This document shows, in pieces, positions 6,363 through 14,576 of a stretch of DNA of 36,912 nt. Source of the DNA: JBEICQ01 sp046297395 (GTDB lineage Bacteria; Bacteroidota; Bacteroidia; UBA4408); the NCBI GenBank assembly GCA_046297395.1, contig JBKCNM010000084.1:1-36912 (forward strand), read 5' to 3'. Under the pieces are notes generated by a model. It made no database searches and was not told where the DNA came from. It worked only from the letters and a program-made list of their open reading frames with translations. The position numbers were made by a program, and so were the translations under genes. The stretch's first letter is position 1. Every line of letters starts with the position of its first letter.

Positions 6363-7196
6363 ATGACAGAAGTTACCATCACAGCAGCTGAAGTAAACAA
6401 ACTCCGCACCATGACCGGTGCAGGGATGATGGATTGCAAAAAAGCCCTCACAGAAAGCGGAGGTGATTTTGAAAAAGCCATCGACTATCTCCGGAAGAAA
6501 GGACAGAAAGTAGCCGCCAACCGCGGCGACCGCGATGCCAAAGAAGGCCAGGTTATTGCGGCAGTATCCGCCGATAAAACAAGAGGTGCCATTATTTGCC
6601 TCAATTGTGAAACCGATTTCGTTGCGATCAATGCCGACTTTGCTTCGTTTGCAAAAGCCATTCTTGACAAGGCTGTGGCAAACGCCCCTGTAAGTTCCGA
6701 TGCACTTCTCGCTATGGATATTGAAGGTGTAAAAATCTCCGATAAAATCCTGGACTATGTTGGTAAGATTGGAGAGAAAATTGAACTCTCCCGCTATGAG
6801 CAATTGAGTGCAGCGCATGTGGTAGCTTATATTCACCCGGGCAATAAACTTTCTACGATAGTAGGCTTTAACAAGGCCAATATCAGCGAACAGGTAGCCA
6901 AGGATGTGGCCATGCAAGTGGCTGCCATGGCACCCGTTGCCGTTGACAAAGGAGATGTTGACAATGCCATGCTTGAGCGTGAAAAAGAGATTGCAAGAGA
7001 ACAAGCCCGTGCAGAAGGAAAACCGGAAGCCATGCTCGATAAAATAGCTGAAGGAAAAGTGCAGAAATTCTACAAAGAAAGCACACTCCTCAACCAGGAG
7101 TTTATCAAAGACAACAAACTGACAGTTGGACAATATCTGAAAAACCAGGACAAGGATCTTACCGTGACCGGATTTTACAGAATTACGCTTGCCTGA
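6363..7196 (+). CDS. tsf: Translation elongation factor Ts
   Basis: EF-Ts recharges EF-Tu by displacing GDP. The 277-residue protein starts at the ATG at 6363. An upstream in-frame ATG at 6300 would place the terminator hairpin inside the coding region and add a non-homologous leader, so it is rejected. The N-terminal UBA-like module contains LRTMTGAGMMDCKKALTE. It is followed by the core with CLNCETDFVA and the dimerisation region. The C-terminal module has LDKIAEGKVQKFYKE and LLNQEFIKD. It is last in the operon and is followed by a strong terminator. Confidence 0.96.
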   Translation: MTEVTITAAEVNKLRTMTGAGMMDCKKALTESGGDFEKAIDYLRKKGQKVAANRGDRDAKEGQVIAAVSADKTRGAIICLNCETDFVAINADFASFAKAILDKAVANAPVSSDALLAMDIEGVKISDKILDYVGKIGEKIELSRYEQLSAAHVVAYIHPGNKLSTIVGFNKANISEQVAKDVAMQVAAMAPVAVDKGDVDNAMLEREKEIAREQARAEGKPEAMLDKIAEGKVQKFYKESTLLNQEFIKDNKLTVGQYLKNQDKDLTVTGFYRITLA

Positions 7197-7253
7197 TTAA
7201 CGGCCTTTGGAATTCCATAGTGAATTCTGTTGTAACTACCAATTACACAAATG

Positions 7254-7286
7254 AGAGAACCGGGATTTCCCCGGTTCTTTTTTTTT
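7254..7286 (+). terminator. Strong intrinsic terminator after tsf
   Basis: A perfect stem AGAACCGGG (7256-7264) with CCCGGTTCT (7270-7278) surrounds the loop ATTTC. It is extendable by two more pairs, and the T run covers 7278-7286. It closes the ribosomal operon. Confidence 0.92.
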
Positions 7287-7728
7287 CATCGCATAACACA
7301 ATTGAATTCGCAATTGACTTTAGGCATATCAGTAAGCGGTAGTATATGCTCGAAAAGAAAAATAAATAGCGATGAAAAATGACTTTAATGCATACACCAT
7401 GCTCCTTTGCAGGTTAGCAGAACAAATTATAACCCCATCATTTATTAGAAGAACGACAGTTACTTGCTCAAGCTTTTACAGAAAATTTATGGCTTGATGC
7501 ATATACATTTCGCTTCGCTTGAGCTTTTGAAAGCAAGTAATTTTTATTCCTTGGCTATCCAAACTATGAGTTACTTCAAGTGATTACTCATCAATAAATC
7601 AAGTACTATATGGAACATCATGCGATGCTGAAAAGTGAAACAACAAGAAATAGACAGATAAAATTTTTTTAATTATCAAACTTCAAAAAAAAATAAAAAT
7701 ATTTTCGCAAAAAAAAATATCATCTGCT
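7287..7728. other. AT-rich gene-free gap with a long imperfect hairpin
   Basis: No convincing gene is present on either strand. An inverted repeat pairs TTACTTGCT (7460-7468) with AGCAAGTAA (7532-7540). CTCAAGC and GCTTGAG are nested inside, and TTTTT follows the right arm. The last 60 nt before the lipoprotein gene are almost pure A/T, with a one-mismatch -7 box (TATTTTCG). Confidence 0.5.
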
Positions 7729-8310
7729 ATGCTAAACATTAAAATAATCTTCTCTTTTATGCTGCTGAGCATCATTTTCTTTGCCTGTCACAATACTGTG
7801 AAAGAAGAATCCTCCATACCTGTATCCGATTCTGCCAATCATGAAACAGAATCAGTTGTTACCAACAAAGATTCCCTGATTGGTACAATTGATGCCAATC
7901 GAGAAAAGATTGAGGCATTAACCGTTAAAGCAATTGAGTTAAGTACAAAAGGCATGCGTGAGAAAATAAAACAAAAATGGAGCAAAATGCATTTCTATGT
8001 ACAAGATGGAATGATCGTAAAAATTAAAACTTATCCCTATGAAAATATTTCTACGCGCACAGAAGAATTCTATGCGAATGCAGATGGGCTACAAATGGCC
8101 GTCATTGAGGATCATGGTGAGGGACCAAAGGGTGAGGCAAAAGAAAAGTTGGATAAAATATACTATTTTGACAAAGGTGTTTGTATAGGAGAGCAAAAAA
8201 ACAATGAGGAGAACGAATACAACATCAAACACAGTGACTCAGAAGAGCTTTTTGCAGAGTATAATGAATACCTGGAAATCTTCAGGAATTATGAAACGAA
8301 AAAAAAATAA
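7729..8310 (+). CDS. Putative lipoprotein, no recognised family
   Basis: The 193-residue protein begins with a lipoprotein signal peptide. A basic/hydrophobic stretch ends in the lipobox-like IIFFAC, so Cys20 would be lipidated. An acidic, Ser/Thr-rich linker follows. The mature part is highly charged (Lys/Glu), with segments such as HFYVQDGMIVKIKTYPY and KIYYFDKGVCIGEQ that read as beta strands. I do not recognise a domain. It stands alone between two long AT-rich gaps, which suggests an accessory gene. The ATG is fixed by the signal peptide. Confidence 0.75.
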   Translation: MLNIKIIFSFMLLSIIFFACHNTVKEESSIPVSDSANHETESVVTNKDSLIGTIDANREKIEALTVKAIELSTKGMREKIKQKWSKMHFYVQDGMIVKIKTYPYENISTRTEEFYANADGLQMAVIEDHGEGPKGEAKEKLDKIYYFDKGVCIGEQKNNEENEYNIKHSDSEELFAEYNEYLEIFRNYETKKK

Positions 8311-8779
8311 GTGAGTCCTCTTTTATTTATTTGAGGTTGGTATCATCCCACTTTTGATTATTCATACAAGTTCAGAGAAGCTTTTTTATCTGTACACAAA
8401 AGAGTACCCTATATATTTTGGGTGGTCACTTATAAGCAGCGCTAACAAGCAAATACTTTTATATTTGTGCATGCGATACTTGCGGAAAATCGGGTATCTA
8501 TTACAACAGTTTGAATAAATATGAAAGCGAAAAAAATATTCATCTATAGTGCCGGTGTTTCTGAGATAGCGCTTCACGGTTGATCATTGAATGCAAGACT
8601 CCTCAACGAATAACTTCATGAAAGTGCCGCATCCTATTAAACAACATCAAATATCCGGGGCTATACCTTATCTATTCACCAGAAAAAAAACTTAAAATAA
8701 AACAACAACTGATACAGCCATTTCACTTAATAAAACCCTAACCTACAATTCAATCAATTATCTAATCATACTCTACATC
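8311..8779. other. AT-rich intergenic region, no gene seen
   Basis: Only very short open frames occur. A TATATTTG box (8460-8467) fits the -7 consensus but lacks a -33 partner and is more than 300 nt from the next gene. No terminator was found for the lipoprotein gene. Confidence 0.5.
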
Positions 8780-9175
8780 ATGAAACTCAAACAACTTATT
8801 ACTCTCCTTTCATTCATCAGCATGGTTTCGATTGTCAAGGCCCAGACCATGTACGATGGTTCCGGAAGACTCAGAGGGCGGGTTGATGGAGAAAGAATTT
8901 ATGATTCAGGTGGACGCCTGATTGGAAGAAATGATACACCAAGAATCTATGACGGTTCGGGCAGGATACTGGGGAGGCTGGATGGAGAAAGATTGTATGA
9001 TGGTTCAGGGAGAATGATCGGAAGAATTGACGGAGAGCGATTATATGACGGTTCAGGACGATTGATGGGCCGTTTGGACGGAGACCGTTTGTATGATGGT
9101 TCCGGTCGTTTGATTGGCCGTGGCTCAGGCATGAGAAGAATGCAGATGATTATTTATTTCTACTTCTTTTTGTAA
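8780..9175 (+). CDS. Secreted 16-residue repeat protein, 5-fold beta-flower type
   Basis: The protein is 131 residues. A signal peptide ends at about KAQ (residues 20-22). Six consecutive 16-residue repeats follow at 25-40, 41-56, 57-72, 73-88, 89-104 and 105-120, with the pattern YDGSGRLIGRLDGERL. The end is an aromatic/hydrophobic tail (IIYFYFFL). The layout matches Bacteroidota proteins annotated as 5-fold beta-flower: export signal, repeats with a Gly-Arg turn and an aromatic C-terminus. The assignment rests on recalled resemblance. The repeats are also clear at DNA level as 48-bp units (8852-9139). Function is unknown, and the location should be periplasmic or outer surface. Confidence 0.8.
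   Translation: MKLKQLITLLSFISMVSIVKAQTMYDGSGRLRGRVDGERIYDSGGRLIGRNDTPRIYDGSGRILGRLDGERLYDGSGRMIGRIDGERLYDGSGRLMGRLDGDRLYDGSGRLIGRGSGMRRMQMIIYFYFFL
8852..9139 (+). repeat. Six 48-bp coding tandem repeats
   Basis: Six exact-length 48-bp units encode the 16-residue repeats of the beta-flower-like protein. Units 3-6 are the most alike at amino-acid level. Unit 2 is the most diverged (YDSGGRLIGRNDTPRI). Confidence 0.85.
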
Positions 9176-9300
9176 GCCTTGTGCTTGCTTGGTATTACCT
9201 AAAACAAAGTCCAGTTTTTTCTGTTCCAACAGGCATTCAGTGATTTCATCAACCAGGGTCAATTACCTTTATTTAACCCATGTCCAAACCAAATTAAAGG

Positions 9301-9308
9301 TATTTTTG
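9301..9308 (+). promoter_or_regulatory. Probable -7 box for the VWA/AAA+ operon, overlapped by an inverted repeat
   Basis: TATTTTTG fits TAnnTTTG and lies 13 nt before the ATG at 9322. An 8-bp inverted repeat, TACCTTTA (9264-9271) and TAAAGGTA (9295-9302), overlaps its first bases. No clear -33 TTTG is seen. Confidence 0.5.
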
Positions 9309-9321
9309 TTAATCGTCAATC

Positions 9322-10416
9322 ATGATCGGAATCAGGTTTAGTGCCTACACAAAGAAAAAAAACCAATCTCCTTTTGAGCAGCTCTTTGGCCTTTTCAAAG
9401 AATTGCTGGTGCATACCTCGGGAGATGTAAATGAAGCACTCTCATGGCTTACTGAGCTAGACAGGCAGTATCATCTAACCACACCTGAATACGGCATGGG
9501 AGATTTTATTGAAGATCTGAAGCGGATGGGCTACTTAAATGAAGACAAAACGGAAGGTACACTCTCCATTACTTCAAAGACAGAACAGATGTTGCGAAAA
9601 GACAGTCTTGAACAGATTTTCGGAAAACTAAAAAAAACAGGCCGGGGAGATCATCGCACCAATTTTGCAGGGCCAGGTGAAGAACCCAACGGAGATTTTC
9701 GTTCCTTTCAGTATGGTGACTCTATGGCTCAGATATCGATGCAGGACTCTCTGAGAAATGCAAATATCCGTCATGGATCAGAAGAATTTATCATTACCGA
9801 AGATGACTTGGTGGTGCAGGACAGGGAATACAAAACCCAAACATCCACGGTGCTGATGATAGATATTTCTCATTCGATGATTCTCTATGGAGAAGACCGC
9901 ATTACACCAGCCAAAAAAGTTGCCATGGCGCTTGCTGAGCTCATCACCACTAAATATCCGAAAGACACCCTTGACATCCTTGTTTTCGGAAACGAAGCAT
10001 GGCAGATAGAAATTAAGGATTTGCCCTATTTGCAGGTCGGTCCTTATCACACCAATACCGTGGCAGGTTTAGAGTTGGCCATGGATATCCTGAGACGCAG
10101 AAAAAATGCCAACCGACAAATTTTTATGATTACCGATGGCAAGCCCACATGCATTAAAGAGGGAAAAGAATATTACCAGAACAGTTTTGGTTTAGACAGA
10201 AAGATAGTCAACAAAACCCTGACCCTTGCCACACAATGCAGGAAGCTGCGCATACCCATTACCACCTTCATGATTGCGCGTGATCCTTACCTGCAATCAT
10301 TCGTTGAAGAATTTACCAATGCAAACAAAGGCAAAGCATTTTATTCGGACCTCAAGGGTCTGGGCAATTTTGTCTTTAAAGATTACCAGAACAATAAACA
10401 AAAACGCATAAGATGA
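9322..10416 (+). CDS. VWA (von Willebrand factor A) domain protein of an AAA+/VWA pair
   Basis: The 364-residue protein has an N-terminal helical region (1-110) and a Gly-rich/charged linker. A VWA domain covers about 173-350. The metal-ion-dependent adhesion site is complete, with DISHS (181-185), Thr in HTNT (243-246) and TDG (271-273). VWA partners of MoxR/Mg-chelatase-type AAA+ ATPases recruit or remodel target complexes in the cytoplasm. There is no signal peptide. The stop codon overlaps the ATG of the AAA+ gene (ATGA at 10413-10416), which strongly links the two products. The substrate is unknown. Confidence 0.88.
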   Translation: MIGIRFSAYTKKKNQSPFEQLFGLFKELLVHTSGDVNEALSWLTELDRQYHLTTPEYGMGDFIEDLKRMGYLNEDKTEGTLSITSKTEQMLRKDSLEQIFGKLKKTGRGDHRTNFAGPGEEPNGDFRSFQYGDSMAQISMQDSLRNANIRHGSEEFIITEDDLVVQDREYKTQTSTVLMIDISHSMILYGEDRITPAKKVAMALAELITTKYPKDTLDILVFGNEAWQIEIKDLPYLQVGPYHTNTVAGLELAMDILRRRKNANRQIFMITDGKPTCIKEGKEYYQNSFGLDRKIVNKTLTLATQCRKLRIPITTFMIARDPYLQSFVEEFTNANKGKAFYSDLKGLGNFVFKDYQNNKQKRIR

Positions 10417-11897
10417 ATACACCGGGCATACATACCCTTGGAGAACTTAAGAAGGCAGGATACAAGTACCGGTCAATCAAGGATGAATTGCGGGAGAACC
10501 TGATCAGTGCACTCGAAAGCGGCAAAACCGTTTTTGAAGGTATCTGGGGATACGAGCATACGGTGATTCCGGACCTGGAAAGAGCCATCCTCTCAAGACA
10601 CAATATCAATCTTCTGGGATTGCGCGGTCAGGCAAAAACCAAACTGGCGAGACAAATGATATATCTGCTGGACGAGTACATTCCGGTGGTAGAGGGTTCT
10701 GAAATCAATGATGATCCATTCTTTCCTGTATCGGCTTATGCAAAAAATCTGATTGCAGAAAAAGGCGATGATACGCCTGTGACATGGCTTCATCAATCGC
10801 AGCGATATGCCGAGAAACTTGCCACGCCAGATGTGTCGGTATCCGATTTAATTGGTGATTCAGACCCCATCAAAGCGGCTAACCTCAAACTGCCTTATTC
10901 GGATGAAAGAACCATTCATTTTGGCTTGATTCCAAGAGCCAATCGCTGCATTTTTGTGATTAATGAATTACCGGATTTGCAGGCCAGGATTCAGGTTGCC
11001 CTGTTTAATATTTTGCAGGAAGGAGATATTCAGATTCGGGGATTTAACCTCCGCATGCCTCTGGATATTCAGTTTATTTTTACTGCCAATCCGGAGGACT
11101 ATACCAACAGGGGATCCATTGTAACACCTCTAAAAGACCGCATCGGTAGTCAGATTATCACCCATTATCCGCCGGACATTAGCATCTCAGAAAAAATCAC
11201 CAAACAGGAAGCTAAAATTTCCGATGACACTTCCCGAAGAGTTTATGTGAATGCATATGCTTCCAGGTTATTGGAAAAAATTGCCATATGTGCCCGCGAC
11301 AATGAATATGTTGATGGCAAGAGTGGTGTTTCTGCGCGGCTTAGTATCACTGCTTATGAAAATCTTGTGAGTGCTGCCGAAAGGAGAGCGATTATTAACC
11401 GCGAGAAAAAAGTAGCTGTAAGGGTCATCGATTTCTTTGGTGTACTCACAGCCATCACCGGCAAGGTGGAACTTGTGTATGAAGGAGAACAGGAAGGCTC
11501 TTCGCTGGTGGCACAACACCTTCTCGGAAAAGCCATACAAAGCGAGTTTGCAGAATATTTTCCATTGCCTGACAAATTGAGAAAAAAATCAGATATCAGT
11601 CCCTTTGAAACCATCCTTGAATGGTTCTCCAAAGGTGGTAGTATCGATCTCATGTTGGACATGAAAGAAGAGGAATATACCCGGGTGATACAATCTGTTC
11701 CGGGACTGATTGAATGTGTAAAAAAACACACCGGAGAAAAATCTCTCAGGGAGCTGCTCTTTTTGGCAGAGCTTGTGCTGCATAGTTTGGCAGAATATTC
11801 AAAACTTACAAAATCCAAACTCATTGACGGATTTTCCTTCAAGGATACTTTCAATGCCGTTTTTGATTTAAACAACTTAGGAGACAAAAACCAATAG
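10413..11897 (+). CDS. MoxR/Mg-chelatase-like AAA+ ATPase with atypical P-loop motifs
   Basis: The 494-residue AAA+ protein often carries a magnesium chelatase label, but no chlorophyll or cobalamin genes are near. The Walker A region reads GLRGQAKT (69-76), with Ala where the glycine before Lys is usual. The Walker B region reads CIFVINEL (179-186), with Asn184 where Asp is usual and Glu185 retained. Sensor 1 is in FTANPEDY (223-230), followed by LKDRIGSQI. The C-terminal 200 residues form a helical lid. It overlaps the upstream VWA gene by 4 nt and precedes the TIGR00266 gene by 2 nt. The likely role is an ATP-driven remodeller working with the VWA protein. Confidence 0.87.
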   Translation: MNTPGIHTLGELKKAGYKYRSIKDELRENLISALESGKTVFEGIWGYEHTVIPDLERAILSRHNINLLGLRGQAKTKLARQMIYLLDEYIPVVEGSEINDDPFFPVSAYAKNLIAEKGDDTPVTWLHQSQRYAEKLATPDVSVSDLIGDSDPIKAANLKLPYSDERTIHFGLIPRANRCIFVINELPDLQARIQVALFNILQEGDIQIRGFNLRMPLDIQFIFTANPEDYTNRGSIVTPLKDRIGSQIITHYPPDISISEKITKQEAKISDDTSRRVYVNAYASRLLEKIAICARDNEYVDGKSGVSARLSITAYENLVSAAERRAIINREKKVAVRVIDFFGVLTAITGKVELVYEGEQEGSSLVAQHLLGKAIQSEFAEYFPLPDKLRKKSDISPFETILEWFSKGGSIDLMLDMKEEEYTRVIQSVPGLIECVKKHTGEKSLRELLFLAELVLHSLAEYSKLTKSKLIDGFSFKDTFNAVFDLNNLGDKNQ

Positions 11898-11899
11898 AT

Positions 11900-12694
11900 A
11901 TGATTACAAACCATGAAATTGACTACCGCATTTTCGGTGAAGAAATGCAGGCGGTAGAAATTGAACTTGATCCGCAGGAAACTGTGATTGCCGAACCGGG
12001 AAGCTTTATGATGATGGATGACGGCATTCGTATGGAGACCATCTTTGGAGATGGAAGCCAGGCGCAAAGTGGATTTATGAGCAAACTTTTCAGTGCAGGC
12101 AAGCGCCTGCTTGTGGGCGAAAATCTGTTCATGACCGCCTACACGAATGATGTTCAGGGAAAGAAAAAAGTTTATTTCGCAGCGCCTTATAGCGGAAAAA
12201 TTATTCCGATGAACCTTTCCCAACTCAACGGGAAAATCATTGCACAAAAAGATTCTTTTTTATGTGCAGCCAAAGGTGTGAGTGTAGGCATTGAATTCCA
12301 AAAGAAGTTAGGCGCAGGACTTTTTGGAGGTGAAGGTTTTATCATGCAAAAACTCGAGGGCGACGGAATGGCATTTGTGCATAGTGGAGGGAATATCATC
12401 GAAAGAAATTTGAATTACGGAGAACTCATTAAAATAGATACAGGTTGTATTGTTGCTTTTACCTCCGGCATCAACTATGATATTCAGTTTGTGGGTGGTA
12501 TCAAAAACACTTTTTTCGGTGGTGAAGGAATATTTTACGCCACTCTTACAGGACCCGGTAAAGTTTGGATTCAGTCGCTTCCTATTTCCCGACTTGCAAG
12601 CAGGATTCTCTCCTATGGCGCACCGGGCGGACGCAGGGAGGAAGGAGGTATACTCGGTGGCTTGGGTAATATATTCGACGGCGACGGTATCTGA
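11900..12694 (+). CDS. TIGR00266 / AIM24 family protein
   Basis: The 264-residue protein has the AIM24-like beta-prism pattern. The N-terminal part contains AEPGSFMMMDDGIRMET, followed by the Gly-rich core FGGEGFIMQKLEGDG and the second-half strands FFGGEGIFYATLTGPGKVWIQSLP, which form the family signature. The C-terminus is Gly-rich and probably flexible. The family is widespread and resembles tryptophan RNA-binding attenuator folds, but its biochemical role is unknown. It starts 2 nt after the AAA+ gene, so the three genes are likely co-transcribed. It ends 11 nt before the convergent asnB gene, with no terminator visible between them. Confidence 0.9.
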   Translation: MITNHEIDYRIFGEEMQAVEIELDPQETVIAEPGSFMMMDDGIRMETIFGDGSQAQSGFMSKLFSAGKRLLVGENLFMTAYTNDVQGKKKVYFAAPYSGKIIPMNLSQLNGKIIAQKDSFLCAAKGVSVGIEFQKKLGAGLFGGEGFIMQKLEGDGMAFVHSGGNIIERNLNYGELIKIDTGCIVAFTSGINYDIQFVGGIKNTFFGGEGIFYATLTGPGKVWIQSLPISRLASRILSYGAPGGRREEGGILGGLGNIFDGDGI

Positions 12695-12705
12695 TTGAGG
12701 CGCAT

Positions 12706-14574
12706 TTACCCGGCTACATTTTTCTCAGCCAGTGCCCATTGTTGCAACATCATGAGCAACCACAAACGGTTGTAAAGATGCTCTTCTCCATTCTCAAAGC
12801 GTCGAATCAAAATATTTACTTGGATGGGATTGAGTAAACCTGTTTTAAGGAGGCTTGAATCCGAAAGTAAATCATGCATGTAGTTACGCAATCCGCCACG
12901 CAGCCATTTGCTCAATGGAATGCCAAATCCCCATTTGGGGCGATTAAACAGCTCTTGTGGAATGTGCTGATAGAGTAATTTTTTAAGAAGATATTTTGAT
13001 TCTCCATTCCTGTATTTGAGTGCTGAAGAAAGATTGAGAGAAAATTCCACTATCCGGTAGTCAAGCAATGGAACCCTTGTTTCCAGGGAATGACGCATGC
13101 TTGCCCTGTCTACCTTTACCAAGAGATCATCCTTGAGGTAATATTTCATATCAAACAAGGCCTGCTGCTCTGCTGCAGATAAGTTGCGCTGCAAGGGACG
13201 CAGGAGCTCATCAATAGAAAACTCCCTGAACATGTCAGGTTGAAGAATGGACTTTAGCTCTCTTCTGGGAAAGAGATAATTTTCCTGTGAGAAGATATGA
13301 CTCTTGAGTACTGAGGGAGATACCCTCAGAAGCAAATCGGCAATTCTTTTATAACGAGAAGAACCCAATGAGAAGAGAGAGGAAAGCACTCCCTTGAAAA
13401 GAAAAAATGTAGGATCGTTCAGACGCGTTGCCCATTGATAGGAGCCATATCCCATGAATAATTCATCGCCCCCATCGCCTGAAAGGGTCATGGTAACATG
13501 TTGTCTGGCAAGTTTTGAAACAAAAAGCGTTGGGATGGCAGAAGAGTCCCCATAGGGTTCATCATAAATAGCTGTTAGGTTCGGCACCAAATCCATTCCT
13601 TCTTTTTCGGTTACTTCAAAGGCATGATGCTTAGTTCCCAGATGCTGCGAAACTGCGAGTGCATAGGCTGCTTCATTTCGTGGAGACTCAGGAAAGGAGA
13701 TGGAAAATGTTTTAATAGGTTCGGGAGAGATCGCGGAGGCCACAGCGGTAACCAGGCTTGAATCAATTCCACCGCTGAGAAAGGTGCCAAAAGGAACATC
13801 GCTGATCATCCGGTATTGAACAGAGCTGTAGAGCAAATCACGGAGCTGGGCAAGCGCTTCATCTTCTTTATAAATCAACTCCTTTTTGAGAATATTTTCA
13901 GGTGACCAAAAATGATAATACGCTGTTTTGTGGTCATCAATCTCAGCCCAGGTGCCTGTAGGAAATTTTTCCACCTCCCGGTAAACCGACCAGGGATGAG
14001 GAATATATCCCAAATGCAGGAAAGCATTTAGGGCAGCCGGATGATGGCTCAGTTCAAGCTTGTTGCGCAATGCCGTGATGCTTTTTAATTCTGAAGCAAA
14101 CAATGTCACGCCATTTCTTTGGTATAAATACAATGGCTTGATACCCATCCTGTCGCGAAAAAGAAAAAGTTTGTCTTCTTTCAAATCATAGATGGCTATG
14201 GCAAACATGCCATTGGTCTTTTTGATAAAGGAGGGTCCCCAGTGCGCAAATGCCTCGAGTAATACTTCGGTATCACTTTGGGTGCGAAACAAAAAACCGG
14301 GTTTTTCTTTTTGAAGTGCCGTGGCAATTTCAAGGTAGTTGTACACTTCTCCGTTATACACCATTACAAATCTTCCGCAGGCAGAATACATCGGCTGGTT
14401 GGCATGCGATGAAAGATCAATGATGCTGAGACGACGATGTCCAAGTCCAACGCCATTTTGCATGAACAATCCGTCAGCATCAGGCCCCCGGTGTGCGAGT
14501 CGGTCGGTCATTTGCCGAAGATGAGATTCATCCAGCAAACCGTTTTTTGAAATCAATCCTGCAATTCCACACAT
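12706..14574 (-). CDS. asnB: Asparagine synthetase (glutamine-hydrolysing)
   Basis: The 622-residue enzyme has two domains. The N-terminal class II glutaminase has nucleophile Cys2 (MCGIAGLIS), RLAHRGPDADG near 25-35 and the RLSIIDLS strand. The C-terminal synthetase has the PP-loop FLSGGIDSS (265-273) and the GDGGDELFMGY motif. It transfers glutamine ammonia to a beta-aspartyl-AMP intermediate. Relatives of this length also occur in surface-glycan loci, where the acceptor may differ. The location downstream of a glycosyltransferase and an Omp85 gene keeps that alternative open. It is last in the minus-strand operon, 2 nt after the Omp85 gene. Confidence 0.92.
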   Translation of the reverse strand: MCGIAGLISKNGLLDESHLRQMTDRLAHRGPDADGLFMQNGVGLGHRRLSIIDLSSHANQPMYSACGRFVMVYNGEVYNYLEIATALQKEKPGFLFRTQSDTEVLLEAFAHWGPSFIKKTNGMFAIAIYDLKEDKLFLFRDRMGIKPLYLYQRNGVTLFASELKSITALRNKLELSHHPAALNAFLHLGYIPHPWSVYREVEKFPTGTWAEIDDHKTAYYHFWSPENILKKELIYKEDEALAQLRDLLYSSVQYRMISDVPFGTFLSGGIDSSLVTAVASAISPEPIKTFSISFPESPRNEAAYALAVSQHLGTKHHAFEVTEKEGMDLVPNLTAIYDEPYGDSSAIPTLFVSKLARQHVTMTLSGDGGDELFMGYGSYQWATRLNDPTFFLFKGVLSSLFSLGSSRYKRIADLLLRVSPSVLKSHIFSQENYLFPRRELKSILQPDMFREFSIDELLRPLQRNLSAAEQQALFDMKYYLKDDLLVKVDRASMRHSLETRVPLLDYRIVEFSLNLSSALKYRNGESKYLLKKLLYQHIPQELFNRPKWGFGIPLSKWLRGGLRNYMHDLLSDSSLLKTGLLNPIQVNILIRRFENGEEHLYNRLWLLMMLQQWALAEKNVAG

Positions 14575-14576
14575 AA

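Noticed and set aside
6282..7133. 283-codon minus-strand open frame
   Set aside because: It is a shadow of tsf on the opposite strand, and its Phe/Cys/His-rich composition is typical of antisense translation.
7287..8779. tRNA or small structured RNA genes in the AT-rich gaps
   Set aside because: No cloverleaf, T-loop GTTCRA motif or known RNA signature was found by eye. The hairpin at 7460-7540 is reported only as a structure.
8947..9132. Pro/Arg-rich repeat peptide on the minus strand
   Set aside because: It is the reverse reading of the beta-flower 48-bp repeats. The plus-strand frame has the signal peptide and conserved pattern.
11354..12247. 297-codon minus-strand open frame
   Set aside because: It runs antisense across the AAA+ and TIGR00266 genes and has no recognisable features.
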